Part shown: piece by piece, positions 35,377 through 43,099 of the stretch | How the letters are laid out: the number at the start of each line of letters is the position of its first letter | Position numbering within the stretch: position 1 is the first letter of the stretch | From: Christiangramia fulva | GTDB taxonomy: Bacteria; Bacteroidota; Bacteroidia; Flavobacteriales; Flavobacteriaceae | Assembly (NCBI RefSeq): GCF_003024155.1 | Contig: NZ_CP028136.1 | Span: forward strand, 1,674,001 to 1,738,000 | DNA: 64,000 nt | Direction of reading: 5' to 3' | Made by a program: the position numbers and the translations under genes | Notes under the pieces: model-generated | Databases searched by the model: none | What the model was told of the DNA's origin: nothing | What the model saw: the letters and a program-made list of their open reading frames with translations, nothing else

Positions 35377-35429
35377 TGTGCGGGCGAAAGGACTCGAACC
35401 TTCACACCTCGCGGCACTAGATCCTAAGT
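35377..35429 (-). repeat. attR: 53-bp direct repeat within tRNA-Leu
   Basis: Identical to 17267-17319. It covers the tRNA 3' half from the anticodon loop to two bases past the gene, so integration rebuilds a complete tRNA. Confidence 0.95.
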
Positions 35430-35460
35430 CTAGCGTGTCTACCAATTCCACCACGCCCGC
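35379..35460 (-). tRNA. tRNA-Leu (UAG anticodon)
   Basis: 82 nt on the minus strand. The acceptor stem pairs GCGGGCG with CGCCCGC and the discriminator is A. The anticodon stem CTAGA/TCTAG encloses the loop CTTAGGA, giving anticodon TAG. A long variable arm (TGCCGCGAGGTGT) marks a class II tRNA, and the T-arm GGTTCGAGTCC is present. CCA is not encoded. It is the integration target of the island. Confidence 0.96.
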
Positions 35461-35582
35461 ATTTTTTTCAATAAGATGCTTATTTTCGGTAAGCGGGTGC
35501 AAATATAAACATTACTTTTAAATAACAAATAGGTTGATAAAAAATTATCTTCTTAACTTTATCAAAATTCGAAATCAGTTTA

Positions 35583-36971
35583 ATGGATACAATAAAAGAC
35601 TATCTCGGTAAGAACCGGGAACGTTTTCTTGATGAATTAATTCAACTTCTTAAAATTCCTTCCATCAGTGCCGATCCTGCTTTTAAAAAGGATATGTTAA
35701 CAGCAGCAGAGGCAGTTAAAAAAAGTTTATTAGATGCAGGCTGTGACCTTGTCGAGGTCTGCGAAACCCCAGGTCATCCTGTGGTCTTTGCAGAGAAAAT
35801 AAAAGATAAAGATCTTCCAACAGTACTGGTTTATGGTCATTATGATGTGCAACCGCCGGATCCATTGGATCTTTGGGATTCGCCACCATTTGAACCTGTG
35901 ATCAAAAAAACTAAGATACATCCTGAAGGGGCTATTTTCGCACGTGGAGCCTGTGATGACAAGGGACAAATGTTCATGCACGTGAAGGCGATGGAATACA
36001 TGACCCAGAATGATGTGCTGCCCTGCAACGTCAAATTTATGATCGAAGGGGAAGAGGAGGTTGGAAGCGCTCATTTGGACTGGTTTATAAAGGAAAATAA
36101 AGACCGGTTGAGCAATGATGTGATTTTAATTTCCGATACAGGAATGATTTCCAGAGAAGCTCCTTCTATTACCACCGGTTTGCGCGGACTTTCCTATGTT
36201 GAAGTGGAAGTGACCGGTCCTAATCGTGATCTGCATAGCGGACTGTATGGTGGAGCGGTAGCCAATCCTCTCAATATTCTCAGCCAAATGATCGCTTCTT
36301 TGACCGATGAGAACAATCATATAACTATTCCCGGATTTTATGATAAAGTCGAACAGCTAAGCGACGAAGAACGATCAAAAATGGCTGAGGCGCCTTTCAA
36401 TCTTGAAGAATATAAGAAAAAGCTTGATATTGAGGATGTTTACGGAGAGAAGGGCTATTCTACGCTCGAAAGAGGATCGATTCGACCAACCCTCGATGTC
36501 AACGGAATGTGGGGCGGGTACATTGGCGAGGGTGCCAAAACAGTGCTGCCTTCCAAAGCTCATGCAAAGATCTCAATGAGATTGGTTCCCGACCAGGACT
36601 GGAAAGAAATTACAGAGCTCTTCAAAAAACATTTTGAAAGCATCGCTCCAAAAAGTGTGAAGGTGGAAGTAAAACCTCATCATGGTGGTTTTCCTTATGT
36701 AACACCCATTAATACCATTGGTTATCAGGCGGCGAGCAAGGCTTATGAACAAACCTTCGGAAAAACTCCTATTCCTCAGCGTAGCGGTGGAAGCATTCCT
36801 ATTGTGACGCTTTTTGAAAAAGAACTGAAAAGCAAGATCATCTTAATGGGATTTGGACTGGATACCGATGCAATCCATTCTCCTAATGAGCATTTTGGCG
36901 TATGGAATTACCTTAAAGGCATTGAAACCATCCCATGGTTTTACAAGTATTTTACAGAAATGAGTAAATAA
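35583..36971 (+). CDS. M20-family dipeptidase
   Basis: 462 residues. Metal ligands are in VYGHYDVQPP (His, with the catalytic Asp) and GACDDKGQ (bridging Asp); the general-base region is EGEEEVGS. A dimerisation/lid domain lies in the middle (about 190-345). This matches the M20 dipeptidase group (CNDP/PepV-like) acting on short peptides in the cytoplasm. It is the first chromosomal gene right of tRNA-Leu and divergent from it. No partner gene follows on the same strand. Confidence 0.92.
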   Translation: MDTIKDYLGKNRERFLDELIQLLKIPSISADPAFKKDMLTAAEAVKKSLLDAGCDLVEVCETPGHPVVFAEKIKDKDLPTVLVYGHYDVQPPDPLDLWDSPPFEPVIKKTKIHPEGAIFARGACDDKGQMFMHVKAMEYMTQNDVLPCNVKFMIEGEEEVGSAHLDWFIKENKDRLSNDVILISDTGMISREAPSITTGLRGLSYVEVEVTGPNRDLHSGLYGGAVANPLNILSQMIASLTDENNHITIPGFYDKVEQLSDEERSKMAEAPFNLEEYKKKLDIEDVYGEKGYSTLERGSIRPTLDVNGMWGGYIGEGAKTVLPSKAHAKISMRLVPDQDWKEITELFKKHFESIAPKSVKVEVKPHHGGFPYVTPINTIGYQAASKAYEQTFGKTPIPQRSGGSIPIVTLFEKELKSKIILMGFGLDTDAIHSPNEHFGVWNYLKGIETIPWFYKYFTEMSK

Positions 36972-37197
36972 CGGTATTTTTCTCTGGAGCGGATAAGTGC
37001 AGTAAATCTTGTGTTTAATATATCGAGGGCATCTAAAAAGTTGAAGAAATCTGATCCTTTTTCGTAGCTATCGGGATATTTCAGGATCTCAACTAAATTT
37101 TAAATAAATTAAAAGCTGAATTAAGTTAATCTTGACGAAAATAGATTCCTTTGTCTCTTTTATTTCTTTTTATTTGGAAAGCTCAGGCCCGTTAACA
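36972..37197. other. Intergenic region with a repeat-like segment
   Basis: 226 bp between convergent genes. At about 37050-37090 GATCC...GGATC-type inverted sequence (TCTGATCC and CAGGATCT) brackets CGTAGCTATCGGGATAT, which looks like a dispersed intergenic repeat. No gene was recognised. Confidence 0.35.
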
Positions 37198-37434
37198 TTA
37201 AAAATCTGTCTTCAGAAATAGTCTTTCTACCTTTTCTCTGGCCCAGGGAGTTCTGCGTAAAAACTTAAGGCTGGATTTAATTGATGGATCATTTTTAAAG
37301 CAATTGATGTTAATCCTGTCGGCAAGACCATCCCAGCCGTAATGATCTAACAGTTTTTCCATTATGGTAGTCAGTTTCACGCCGTGTAAGGGGTTGTTGG
37401 GTTGTTCGTTGCCGGATTTGGTTTTCTTATCCAT
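37198..37434 (-). CDS. VF530 family DNA-binding protein
   Basis: 78 residues. The core matches the VF530 (DUF2132) family: [31 protein letters not shown] and [18 protein letters not shown]. Family members are small helical proteins thought to bind DNA; the biological role is not known. It follows the PhnA-like gene by 15 bp on the same strand. Confidence 0.9.
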   Translation of the reverse strand: MDKKTKSGNEQPNNPLHGVKLTTIMEKLLDHYGWDGLADRININCFKNDPSIKSSLKFLRRTPWAREKVERLFLKTDF

Positions 37435-37449
37435 AATTCTAAATTGCTG

Positions 37450-38025
37450 CTAGGCTTTCTTCACAAATTTGGTGAGTATCACAATTTGCTGACCTTCAAT
37501 TTTCCCTTCAATCTGTTCGGCATTGTCATGAACCAGTGATATTCGTCTTACTGCTGTTCCGCGTTTAGCGGTCAGGCTGGAACCTTTAACATTAAGATCT
37601 TTGGTGAGCATGACGGTATCACCCGCTTCCAGTACCGCACCATTACTGTCTTTATGAATTATTTCTTCGGAAGCACCTTCTGTTTTTAAACCAGCTTTCG
37701 CCCAGGCTTTTATATCATCCTCTAAATACATCATCTCCAGAAGATCCTGCGGCCAGCCTTCAGTTCGCAAACGGTGAAGCATTCTGTACGCCATCACCTG
37801 AACCGCCGGCACCTGGCTCCACATGCTGTCATTCAGGCATCTCCAGTGATTTGGCTGTACTTTTTCAGGATTTTCAATTTGTTCTTTACAGGTACGGCAG
37901 AGCAGAATTGAAGTATCGGCACTTTCTTCGGGAGAATCGGGGATTTGATAAATATCCAAATTGTTCTTTGCAGCACATAATTCACAGGTGGAATCACTGC
38001 GTTCTCTTAAAATTTCTAGGTTCAT
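37450..38025 (-). CDS. PhnA-domain zinc-ribbon protein
   Basis: 191 residues. The N-terminal zinc ribbon has CELC near residues 14-17 and CRTC further on. The C-terminal PhnA domain (about 120-190) includes KDSNGAVLEAGDTVMLTKDL and KRGTAVRRI. Despite the name, PhnA proteins are not shown to act on phosphonates in most bacteria; the function here is unknown. It is 15 bp upstream of the VF530 gene in a likely two-gene operon. Confidence 0.88.
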   Translation of the reverse strand: MNLEILRERSDSTCELCAAKNNLDIYQIPDSPEESADTSILLCRTCKEQIENPEKVQPNHWRCLNDSMWSQVPAVQVMAYRMLHRLRTEGWPQDLLEMMYLEDDIKAWAKAGLKTEGASEEIIHKDSNGAVLEAGDTVMLTKDLNVKGSSLTAKRGTAVRRISLVHDNAEQIEGKIEGQQIVILTKFVKKA

Positions 38026-38083
38026 TCAGGTAAATTTGGCCGCAAAGGTACGCTATTAAAAAAGGAAAGGAATTATTACCGGT

Positions 38084-39868
38084 TCAATTCTCTTCATCGA
38101 CGATCTTCATTTTCCGAAGTAAAAACGAAGCGTTCATGTTTTTGCAGATTCCGTTCTTCAGTTGATAGTCGAAATGCAGTTCATTATGAAGGATTTCAGC
38201 ATCAAAATAGAAGTTTTTTACGGCTATTAATTCTTCTGAAATTTCACAAAGACTAAGATCATGAGTCGCAATGATTCCTGTAGAACCACTTTTTACCAGG
38301 CGCTGCACAAATTTTTTGGAGCCGATGGCTTTATCGGTGCTGTTGGTGCCTTTCAAAATTTCGTCCAGAATAATAAAATATTGATCCTTTTCAATATGAT
38401 CTACAATAAATTTCAGGCGTTTTAATTCTGAAAAGAAATAAGATTCATCATCGCCAAGCGAGTCGCTGGTTCGCATACTCGTAATGAGCTTGATCGGGGA
38501 GTACTGACAAGATTCTGCACAAACAGGAAGACCAATATTCGACATCAATATCTGAAGGGCAACGGTACGTAAAAAAGTACTTTTTCCGGCCATATTTGCA
38601 CCGGTGATAATAAAAAATTCTTCCGAATTGATCTCAAAATCATTGGTTACTCTTTTATCGGGATTTAATAGAGGATGACCAAGTTTTTTGGCTTTTATTC
38701 CTTTATTTTCAGAAAGGATTTCGGGATAGACGTAATGCTGATGGTTAAAATCAAAATTTCCCAGGCTGTTCCAGGCGTCGAGGGTTTCAACGGCTTCAAA
38801 CCAGTGCTCTACGATTTCTGAATAATTCCCGATCCATTTTTCAATGGCATAAGCGTAGCGAAGGTCCCATAGAAAAAAGCCATTTGCGAGGAAACCGAAA
38901 AGGAAATTATTACGCTGGTCCAGAGAATCGATCTTGCGGGAAAATTTCTTCAGAAGAACTGAGGCTTTTTCTTTTTCAGATTGAATGGATTCTTTAAAAT
39001 CTTTGAGATAAGCTGCCTCGAAATCTTCCTTTTCAATCAACGCCAGTAATTGGTGATATTGCTGAAAAGTATCCATTGTTTTTCCGGCTTTTTCGGAAAG
39101 TTCATTCACTTTCTTCAAATAAATAGCGGTTATTCCTATTCCGATAACCAGCCAAAGACCCACCGCCAATCCGGGAATAATCGAAAAATAAAATGCCAGA
39201 AAAACTCCAACAGAAATGACCGAAAATAAACCTGGGATCCAGGCCATTATTTTAGGAACGAACTGTTGGTAATTTCCCAGCCAATCAAGTATAGTAGACG
39301 ATCTTGTTTCGCTTCTCACAAGCCTGGCTGTTGCTGTAAAATCCTGGCGCCAGTCGGCTTTTGCGCTTAATTCCCTGGTTGCTTCCTGTTTTTTCAGGAT
39401 ATTATCACACTCGTTTTCAAGCAGACTTTCAGCCAGTTTTGCTTTTCCTTCCTTTAACGCCGTACGGTTTAGATACTGGAAAAAGGATTTTCTTCCGAAA
39501 AGATCAATATCCCGGCAATATTCATGGTCTTCTTTTTCAAATTCCTTTCCGTCAGTCAACTCAGAATAATCATGAGTTTTCAGGATATTAAGTTCCTGTT
39601 CATTGATATTGATCAACTCACTGAGCTTTTCTTTTTCCTTTTTAAGATCGTTATGCCTGGAAACCAGGAAAATAAAAAGAACGATAAGAACAAGGGCCGC
39701 CGGTAAAAGAACCTGAAGATTTCCGAAGAAGAAATAAACAGCGGCACAGAATAACAGAAATGCCAGGAGTCTTAACATACCTGAAATGACCAGTTTCCTG
39801 GAGATTTTGCTGTGAGCAGACTGGTATTTTTTTAGTCGGTTATTGTAAAATGAGGTTGCTTCTTTCAT
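38084..39868 (-). CDS. MutS-related membrane-associated ATPase
   Basis: 594 residues. Two hydrophobic helices near the N-terminus (about 28-65) and another pair about 205-250 precede a MutS-type core and ATPase: Walker A GANMAGKSTF, Walker B YFIILDEILKGTN, and GIIATHDLSL. The mismatch-recognition domain of true MutS is absent, so this is not the repair protein. Its role is unknown. The start touches the stop of the YjbR gene (one shared base), giving a two-gene unit. Confidence 0.88.
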   Translation of the reverse strand: MKEATSFYNNRLKKYQSAHSKISRKLVISGMLRLLAFLLFCAAVYFFFGNLQVLLPAALVLIVLFIFLVSRHNDLKKEKEKLSELININEQELNILKTHDYSELTDGKEFEKEDHEYCRDIDLFGRKSFFQYLNRTALKEGKAKLAESLLENECDNILKKQEATRELSAKADWRQDFTATARLVRSETRSSTILDWLGNYQQFVPKIMAWIPGLFSVISVGVFLAFYFSIIPGLAVGLWLVIGIGITAIYLKKVNELSEKAGKTMDTFQQYHQLLALIEKEDFEAAYLKDFKESIQSEKEKASVLLKKFSRKIDSLDQRNNFLFGFLANGFFLWDLRYAYAIEKWIGNYSEIVEHWFEAVETLDAWNSLGNFDFNHQHYVYPEILSENKGIKAKKLGHPLLNPDKRVTNDFEINSEEFFIITGANMAGKSTFLRTVALQILMSNIGLPVCAESCQYSPIKLITSMRTSDSLGDDESYFFSELKRLKFIVDHIEKDQYFIILDEILKGTNSTDKAIGSKKFVQRLVKSGSTGIIATHDLSLCEISEELIAVKNFYFDAEILHNELHFDYQLKNGICKNMNASFLLRKMKIVDEEN

Positions 39869-40227
39869 TAAAGATCGTTGAGTTCTTTTTGGAGTTTTTG
39901 AGTAAGACTTTCCACAACCAGATCGTAAGAATGGTCAATGAGTTCAAAGACTAATTTAGGATCCAGGCGACCGTCGAGAACGACCGTGTTCCAGTGTTTT
40001 TTATTCATATGATAACCTGGTAGAATGGAATCTTCATGTTCTTCTCGCAATTCCACAGCCCTGCCTGGATCACATTTAAGATTTGCTCGAAGCGGCACTT
40101 CGTCAAGGGAAGCCAGGGCGAATATTTTTCCCATTACTTTAAAGACCAGCGTATCTGGACCAAAAGGCAAACCTTCGGTTACCCCTTTTTTGCTGAGGCA
40201 GTAGTCTCTGAAAGTGTCGATGTTCAT
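39868..40227 (-). CDS. MmcQ/YjbR family protein
   Basis: 119 residues with the YjbR pattern: DYCLSKKGVTEGLPFGPDTL at the start, VFKVMGKIFALASLD, LKCDPGRAVELRE, and KKHWNTVVLDG. The fold is CyaY-like; DNA binding has been suggested for the family but the function is open. It ends one base into the MutS-like gene. Confidence 0.92.
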   Translation of the reverse strand: MNIDTFRDYCLSKKGVTEGLPFGPDTLVFKVMGKIFALASLDEVPLRANLKCDPGRAVELREEHEDSILPGYHMNKKHWNTVVLDGRLDPKLVFELIDHSYDLVVESLTQKLQKELNDL

Positions 40228-40251
40228 TCCGATTTTTTAATTATCAAAAAC

Positions 40252-40268
40252 CCTGAAATAACTTCAGG
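40252..40268. repeat. REP-like hairpin, degenerate copy
   Basis: CCTGAA-ATAAC-TTCAGG. It shares the CCTGAA...TTCAGG core with the elements at 40297-40325, 40487-40512 and 40571-40593. Confidence 0.6.
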
Positions 40269-40296
40269 ACGGCTGGAGGTGAAATTAAGAAAATTT

Positions 40297-40325
40297 CGTC
40301 ATGCTGAACTTGTTTCAGCATCTCA
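40297..40325 (-). repeat. REP-like hairpin, left of the GIY-YIG remnant
   Basis: ATGCTGAA-CTTGT-TTCAGCAT (40301-40321) is a perfect 8-bp stem preceded by CGTC. Its reverse complement is the same family as 40487-40512, with TG/CA pairs replaced by CC/GG. The last bases contain the stop codon of the GIY-YIG remnant. Confidence 0.85.
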
Positions 40326-40478
40326 TAATTGTAAGAATAGATCTTTGAATTCGGGATTGATGGATCTGATCAAATTTAACTTCCATTCCCTGTGCCAGTT
40401 TTTTAATTGCTTTTCTCTTTCTATAGCCTGATGAATATCGGTAAACTCTTCAAAATAAATAAGTTTATTCTTTTTCAT
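40323..40478 (-). pseudogene. Truncated GIY-YIG nuclease gene (C-terminal half)
   Basis: A 51-residue frame from ATG at 40478 reads NKLIYFEEFTDIHQAIEREK, then QLKNWHREWKLNLI and NPEFKDLF. This is the second half of a solitary GIY-YIG protein, including the catalytic Glu region (EREKQLKNW). The GIY and YIG strands and the catalytic Arg are missing; where they should be is a REP-like hairpin and unrelated sequence. It is a different subtype from the intact gene at 10905. It cannot be an active nuclease on its own. Confidence 0.85.
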
Positions 40479-40486
40479 AATAGAAA

Positions 40487-40512
40487 GACCCTGAAACAAG
40501 TTCAGGGTGACG
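40487..40512 (+). repeat. REP-like hairpin, right of the GIY-YIG remnant
   Basis: ACCCTGAA-ACAAG-TTCAGGGT is a perfect 8-bp stem followed by GACG. It is the inverted counterpart of 40297-40325, differing by compensatory pair changes in the stem. Confidence 0.85.
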
Positions 40513-40570
40513 TGATGTTCAAATTGAAATCACTGGTATTCTGAGACTGCTGGGTAATGGATAAATAGAG

Positions 40571-40614
40571 CCCGGAACAAATTCAGGGTTACGAACCTGC
40601 CTATCGCTGGCAGG
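40571..40614. repeat. Degenerate REP-like copy plus CCTGCC/GGCAGG hairpin
   Basis: CCCGGAACAAATTCAGGG (40571-40588) is a third, partly decayed copy of the CCCTGAA...TTCAGGG element. It is followed by CCTGCC-TATCGCT-GGCAGG (40596-40614), a perfect 6-bp hairpin. Confidence 0.7.
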
Positions 40615-40630
40615 CTCATTTCAGAATCTC

Positions 40631-41248
40631 TTATTCATTTTCAATTGTTTTCTTTTCAGCGCTATCCACCGTTAATGAGGTATAATCCAGTTTCCAGCCG
40701 ATGGTTTCCACGATTTTTTCCATCAATAAAATAGTGTCGAGGGCTTCCTTTTTCGCCTGTTCCATGAGTCCGCTTTGGGGAATCTTGTCGACGATATGTT
40801 TTTTCGCGTCACGGTTAATGTCGGTAAGATCAGATGTTGTAAACGGGTTTGCCCAGCCCTCTCGTTTGTCGTAATATTTAAAATCGGTTTCCACGGTAAG
40901 CAGTTCGGGCTGTGGGAAATCGGTTAAAATGATCTTTTTCTCCCGGGTATCACTGTGCATTTTGATCTTGCTCAGGTCAAATCCCACATGCGCTTTGGCA
41001 TTGATAAGAACTATCGCTTTTTTCTTTCCGAAGATCAGGCTCATATATTTTTCCTTTAAATTCTCATAATGATAGATCTCTGAAAAGTCGCCTTCCACGG
41101 TAATGAATTTGCAAACGCTTCTGATCTTGTCCATCAAAATGACCGACTGCTCATTGGTCTTCAGCTTTGAGCGCTCTTTATGAAAACCGGTAAAAATGAG
41201 ATAAGCCGCCACTGCGCCGGCCGCCAGGCCTATGAATAATAATTCCAT
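40631..41248 (-). CDS. DUF4230 membrane-anchored protein
   Basis: 205 residues. One N-terminal membrane helix (about 4-20) is followed by a soluble domain of DUF4230 type (FITVEGDFSEIYHYEN, KKAIVLINAKAHVGFDLSKI, GLMEQAKKEALDTIL). The function of the family is unknown. It starts 1 bp after the stop of a 36-codon frame on the same strand. It is common and well conserved in Bacteroidota. Confidence 0.88.
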   Translation of the reverse strand: MELLFIGLAAGAVAAYLIFTGFHKERSKLKTNEQSVILMDKIRSVCKFITVEGDFSEIYHYENLKEKYMSLIFGKKKAIVLINAKAHVGFDLSKIKMHSDTREKKIILTDFPQPELLTVETDFKYYDKREGWANPFTTSDLTDINRDAKKHIVDKIPQSGLMEQAKKEALDTILLMEKIVETIGWKLDYTSLTVDSAEKKTIENE

Positions 41249-41249
41249 A

Positions 41250-41360
41250 CTATTTTCCTATTTCTCCAAGATGGGTAAATTTATATCCTTTTTCATACTT
41301 AAGTCCGTAACCAGGCATACGATCGAAACTACTACGTGCAAAAAGTATGATTCCTGCCAT
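41250..41360 (-). CDS. Unrecognised 36-residue frame upstream of the DUF4230 gene
   Basis: ATG at 41360 to TAG at 41250. It reads SSFDRMPGYGLKYEKGYKF and then THLGEIGK, which looks like real protein rather than random sequence and could be the C-terminal end of a decayed larger gene. The 1-bp gap to the DUF4230 start suggests co-translation. I recognise no family. Confidence 0.35.
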   Translation of the reverse strand: MAGIILFARSSFDRMPGYGLKYEKGYKFTHLGEIGK

Positions 41361-41482
41361 TTAAGAGTAATTTATTCCCAATTCATAGTCAATTACGGAA
41401 ACCCGTAAGGTTAATTGATGATAACTAATTTATTTTGGCTTCATAAAGATGTTTAAATATAAATTAACTAAATCCATTTTAC

Positions 41483-41839
41483 ATGAAAAGATTATTACTT
41501 AGAATTTCTTTTGTTTTATGCTTAACAATTCTTTTTTCAAGTTGTGCCGCCGGACTTACAGGTTACATGAACAATTCAGCAGCATTAAGCGCTGATAACT
41601 ATACCTATGTGAAGAAAGATCTTCAGGGTATGTCACAGGCAACCTATGTTCTTGGGATAGGAGGTATGAAAAGAGAGGCTATTGTCGCTGAAGCCAAGCA
41701 AAAAATGCTTGAAAATTATACCTTACAAGATGGACAGACTATAGCGAATACAACCGTCAACTTTAAATACTCAAACTTTTTAGGGATTGTTGCTACAACA
41801 AAATGTTATGTAACCGCCGACATAGTAGAGTTTAAATAA
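41483..41839 (+). CDS. DUF6567 family lipoprotein
   Basis: 118 residues. The signal sequence ends in LFSSCAAG, a lipobox with Cys near residue 21. The mature part has the DUF6567 pattern ATYVLGIGGMKREAIVAEAK and ends VYVTADIVEF-like (here CYVTADIVEF). Function unknown. A terminator hairpin follows at 41858. Confidence 0.85.
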   Translation: MKRLLLRISFVLCLTILFSSCAAGLTGYMNNSAALSADNYTYVKKDLQGMSQATYVLGIGGMKREAIVAEAKQKMLENYTLQDGQTIANTTVNFKYSNFLGIVATTKCYVTADIVEFK

Positions 41840-41857
41840 GTCATTATCTAACTTTTG

Positions 41858-41890
41858 AACGGATTGAACTAAATGGTTTGATCCGTTTTT
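41858..41890 (+). terminator. Terminator between the two small lipoprotein genes
   Basis: AACGGAT (41858-41864) pairs with ATCCGTT (41881-41887) and is followed by a T-run. An inner GAAC/GGTT pairing extends the stem. Confidence 0.75.
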
Positions 41891-41905
41891 CTTTTTCTAA
41901 CCAAA

Positions 41906-42250
41906 ATGAAATTAAAAAATCTTTTTACCTTAATTGTAGGAATCTTATTGCTCTTTTCCAGTTGCGCCAGCTCCACAATTATTGATTCCTATCCGTCAAA
42001 TGCTACAATTTATATAAATGGTGAAAAAGTCGGAAAAACTCCATATAAACACCGAGATACTAAAATTGTAGGAAGTACAAATGAAGTAAGAATTGAAAAA
42101 ACAGGATTCAAAACATACAAAAGTTCTTTTTCAAAAAATGAAGAAATCGCCGTTGGACCTTTGATAGGAGGTGTTTTTGTATTAGTACCCTATTTATGGA
42201 TTATGAAATATAAAAAAGCAAGAGTCTATGATCTAATTCCTGAAGAATAG
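41906..42250 (+). CDS. PEGA-domain lipoprotein with C-terminal hydrophobic segment
   Basis: 114 residues: a lipoprotein signal (LFSSCASS, Cys near 20), a PEGA domain (SYPSNATIYINGEKVGKTP, then RIEKTGFKTY), and a hydrophobic stretch (IGGVFVLVPYLWIM). PEGA domains are surface beta-sandwich modules of unknown partner. It is likely transcribed from its own promoter, since a terminator lies 16 bp upstream. Confidence 0.85.
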   Translation: MKLKNLFTLIVGILLLFSSCASSTIIDSYPSNATIYINGEKVGKTPYKHRDTKIVGSTNEVRIEKTGFKTYKSSFSKNEEIAVGPLIGGVFVLVPYLWIMKYKKARVYDLIPEE

Positions 42251-42280
42251 CCGCTTCTTCCATTTTCAGACTGATATTTA

Positions 42281-43027
42281 TCATTTTAATATTTTATAAA
42301 GTACTGGCTTGCATGGTGCCGCGTCATTTTCGAAGGATGCGGGCTGAAGATTCAGAAAATAATCGCCGTCTTCTATTTTGTTTGGAACATAGATCAGTTC
42401 CGTAATCGTGGCATCAAAACGGGTATTTTTGGGATAGTTCCAAAAAGCCTTATGAGCCAGTAATTTTCCCTCATCATTTTCCTTATCTACTGATGGCTGA
42501 TCGATGAGCAGATGTTTGATTCCGTTTTCGCGAATGAAAACCGCGGCCTCTTCTTCAAGATAAGGCCAGTTGGAATGCGAGTGGATCTTTGAGATCTTCC
42601 CGATATAATTCGGAAGGCATCTTATTACCAGGGCCTGCGCGTCTATATTTTTAATTTTTTCAATAGATTTTTTTGTGATCACCAGATCGCTACCCTTTTT
42701 CTGAGGTTCTACGGAAATTAAAACAGCCTTAAAAAAGAAAGTTTTCAGTAGTTGCTGAAGATTTTCATTTTCAGGAGTGATATGCCCAACACATTCAGTA
42801 TGCGTGGCATGCGCGTGCGGATTAAACCAGATATTATTAAAATTCACCGAAGCCCCCTCAGTGACTTTTCCCACGAATTTGCCATCTCTAACCGGCTTGA
42901 TCTCCGGATGTTTTAAATACCAGGCCTGCGGATTCTTATCATCGCCGCGCAGGCTGATGGAAATATCCAGCGGTTTGGAAAAATCTATCCGGTAAGTTTC
43001 GCCATTGTGGCTAATACTGGCTAACAT
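42281..43027 (-). CDS. Cyclase-family (kynurenine formamidase-like) hydrolase
   Basis: 248 residues. The metal-site region HAHATHTECVGH matches the HxGTHxDxPxH motif of the family with substitutions. DISISLRG near the start and HLLIDQPSVDKEND near 170-185 fit the fold. Members hydrolyse N-formylkynurenine or related amides, or open rings; the substrate here is unclear because the motif diverges. It converges with the PEGA gene. Confidence 0.8.
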   Translation of the reverse strand: MLASISHNGETYRIDFSKPLDISISLRGDDKNPQAWYLKHPEIKPVRDGKFVGKVTEGASVNFNNIWFNPHAHATHTECVGHITPENENLQQLLKTFFFKAVLISVEPQKKGSDLVITKKSIEKIKNIDAQALVIRCLPNYIGKISKIHSHSNWPYLEEEAAVFIRENGIKHLLIDQPSVDKENDEGKLLAHKAFWNYPKNTRFDATITELIYVPNKIEDGDYFLNLQPASFENDAAPCKPVLYKILK

Positions 43028-43052
43028 GCTCGATTGATTGGTTACACAAAGG

Positions 43053-43092
43053 TAATTGATAATTGAGAATGGATAATGGATAATTGAAAATG
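43053..43092. repeat. TGATAATTGA-type simple intergenic repeat
   Basis: Imperfect tandem units of TAATTGATAATTGAGAATGG and GATAATGGATAATTGAAAAT. Similar strings occur at 44223-44258, 44626-44665 and 46407-46440. Confidence 0.6.
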
Positions 43093-43099
43093 AAGTATT

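Larger units (their letters stand above)
17320..35429. mobile_element. Integrative mobilizable element in tRNA-Leu carrying Trk and Kdp potassium uptake
   Basis: Bounds are set by the 53-bp direct repeat of the tRNA-Leu 3' part. The crossover can be anywhere in that repeat, so the exact ends are known only to within it. Inside are a tyrosine recombinase at the left end and mobC, relaxase and a small membrane protein at the right end. Between them is a potassium cargo (sigma-54 regulator, trkHA, kdpFABC, porin, kdpD half, histidine kinase, apbE). No type IV secretion, coupling protein or replication gene is visible, so transfer would need a helper conjugative element. Just inside both ends is the same tandem TGTTGTACCT motif. 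Confidence 0.9.

Noticed and set aside
35233..35502. 89-codon open frame over tRNA-Leu
   Set aside because: Typical false frame produced by translating a leucine tRNA gene (VELVDTLDLGSS); the region is the tRNA and its terminator.
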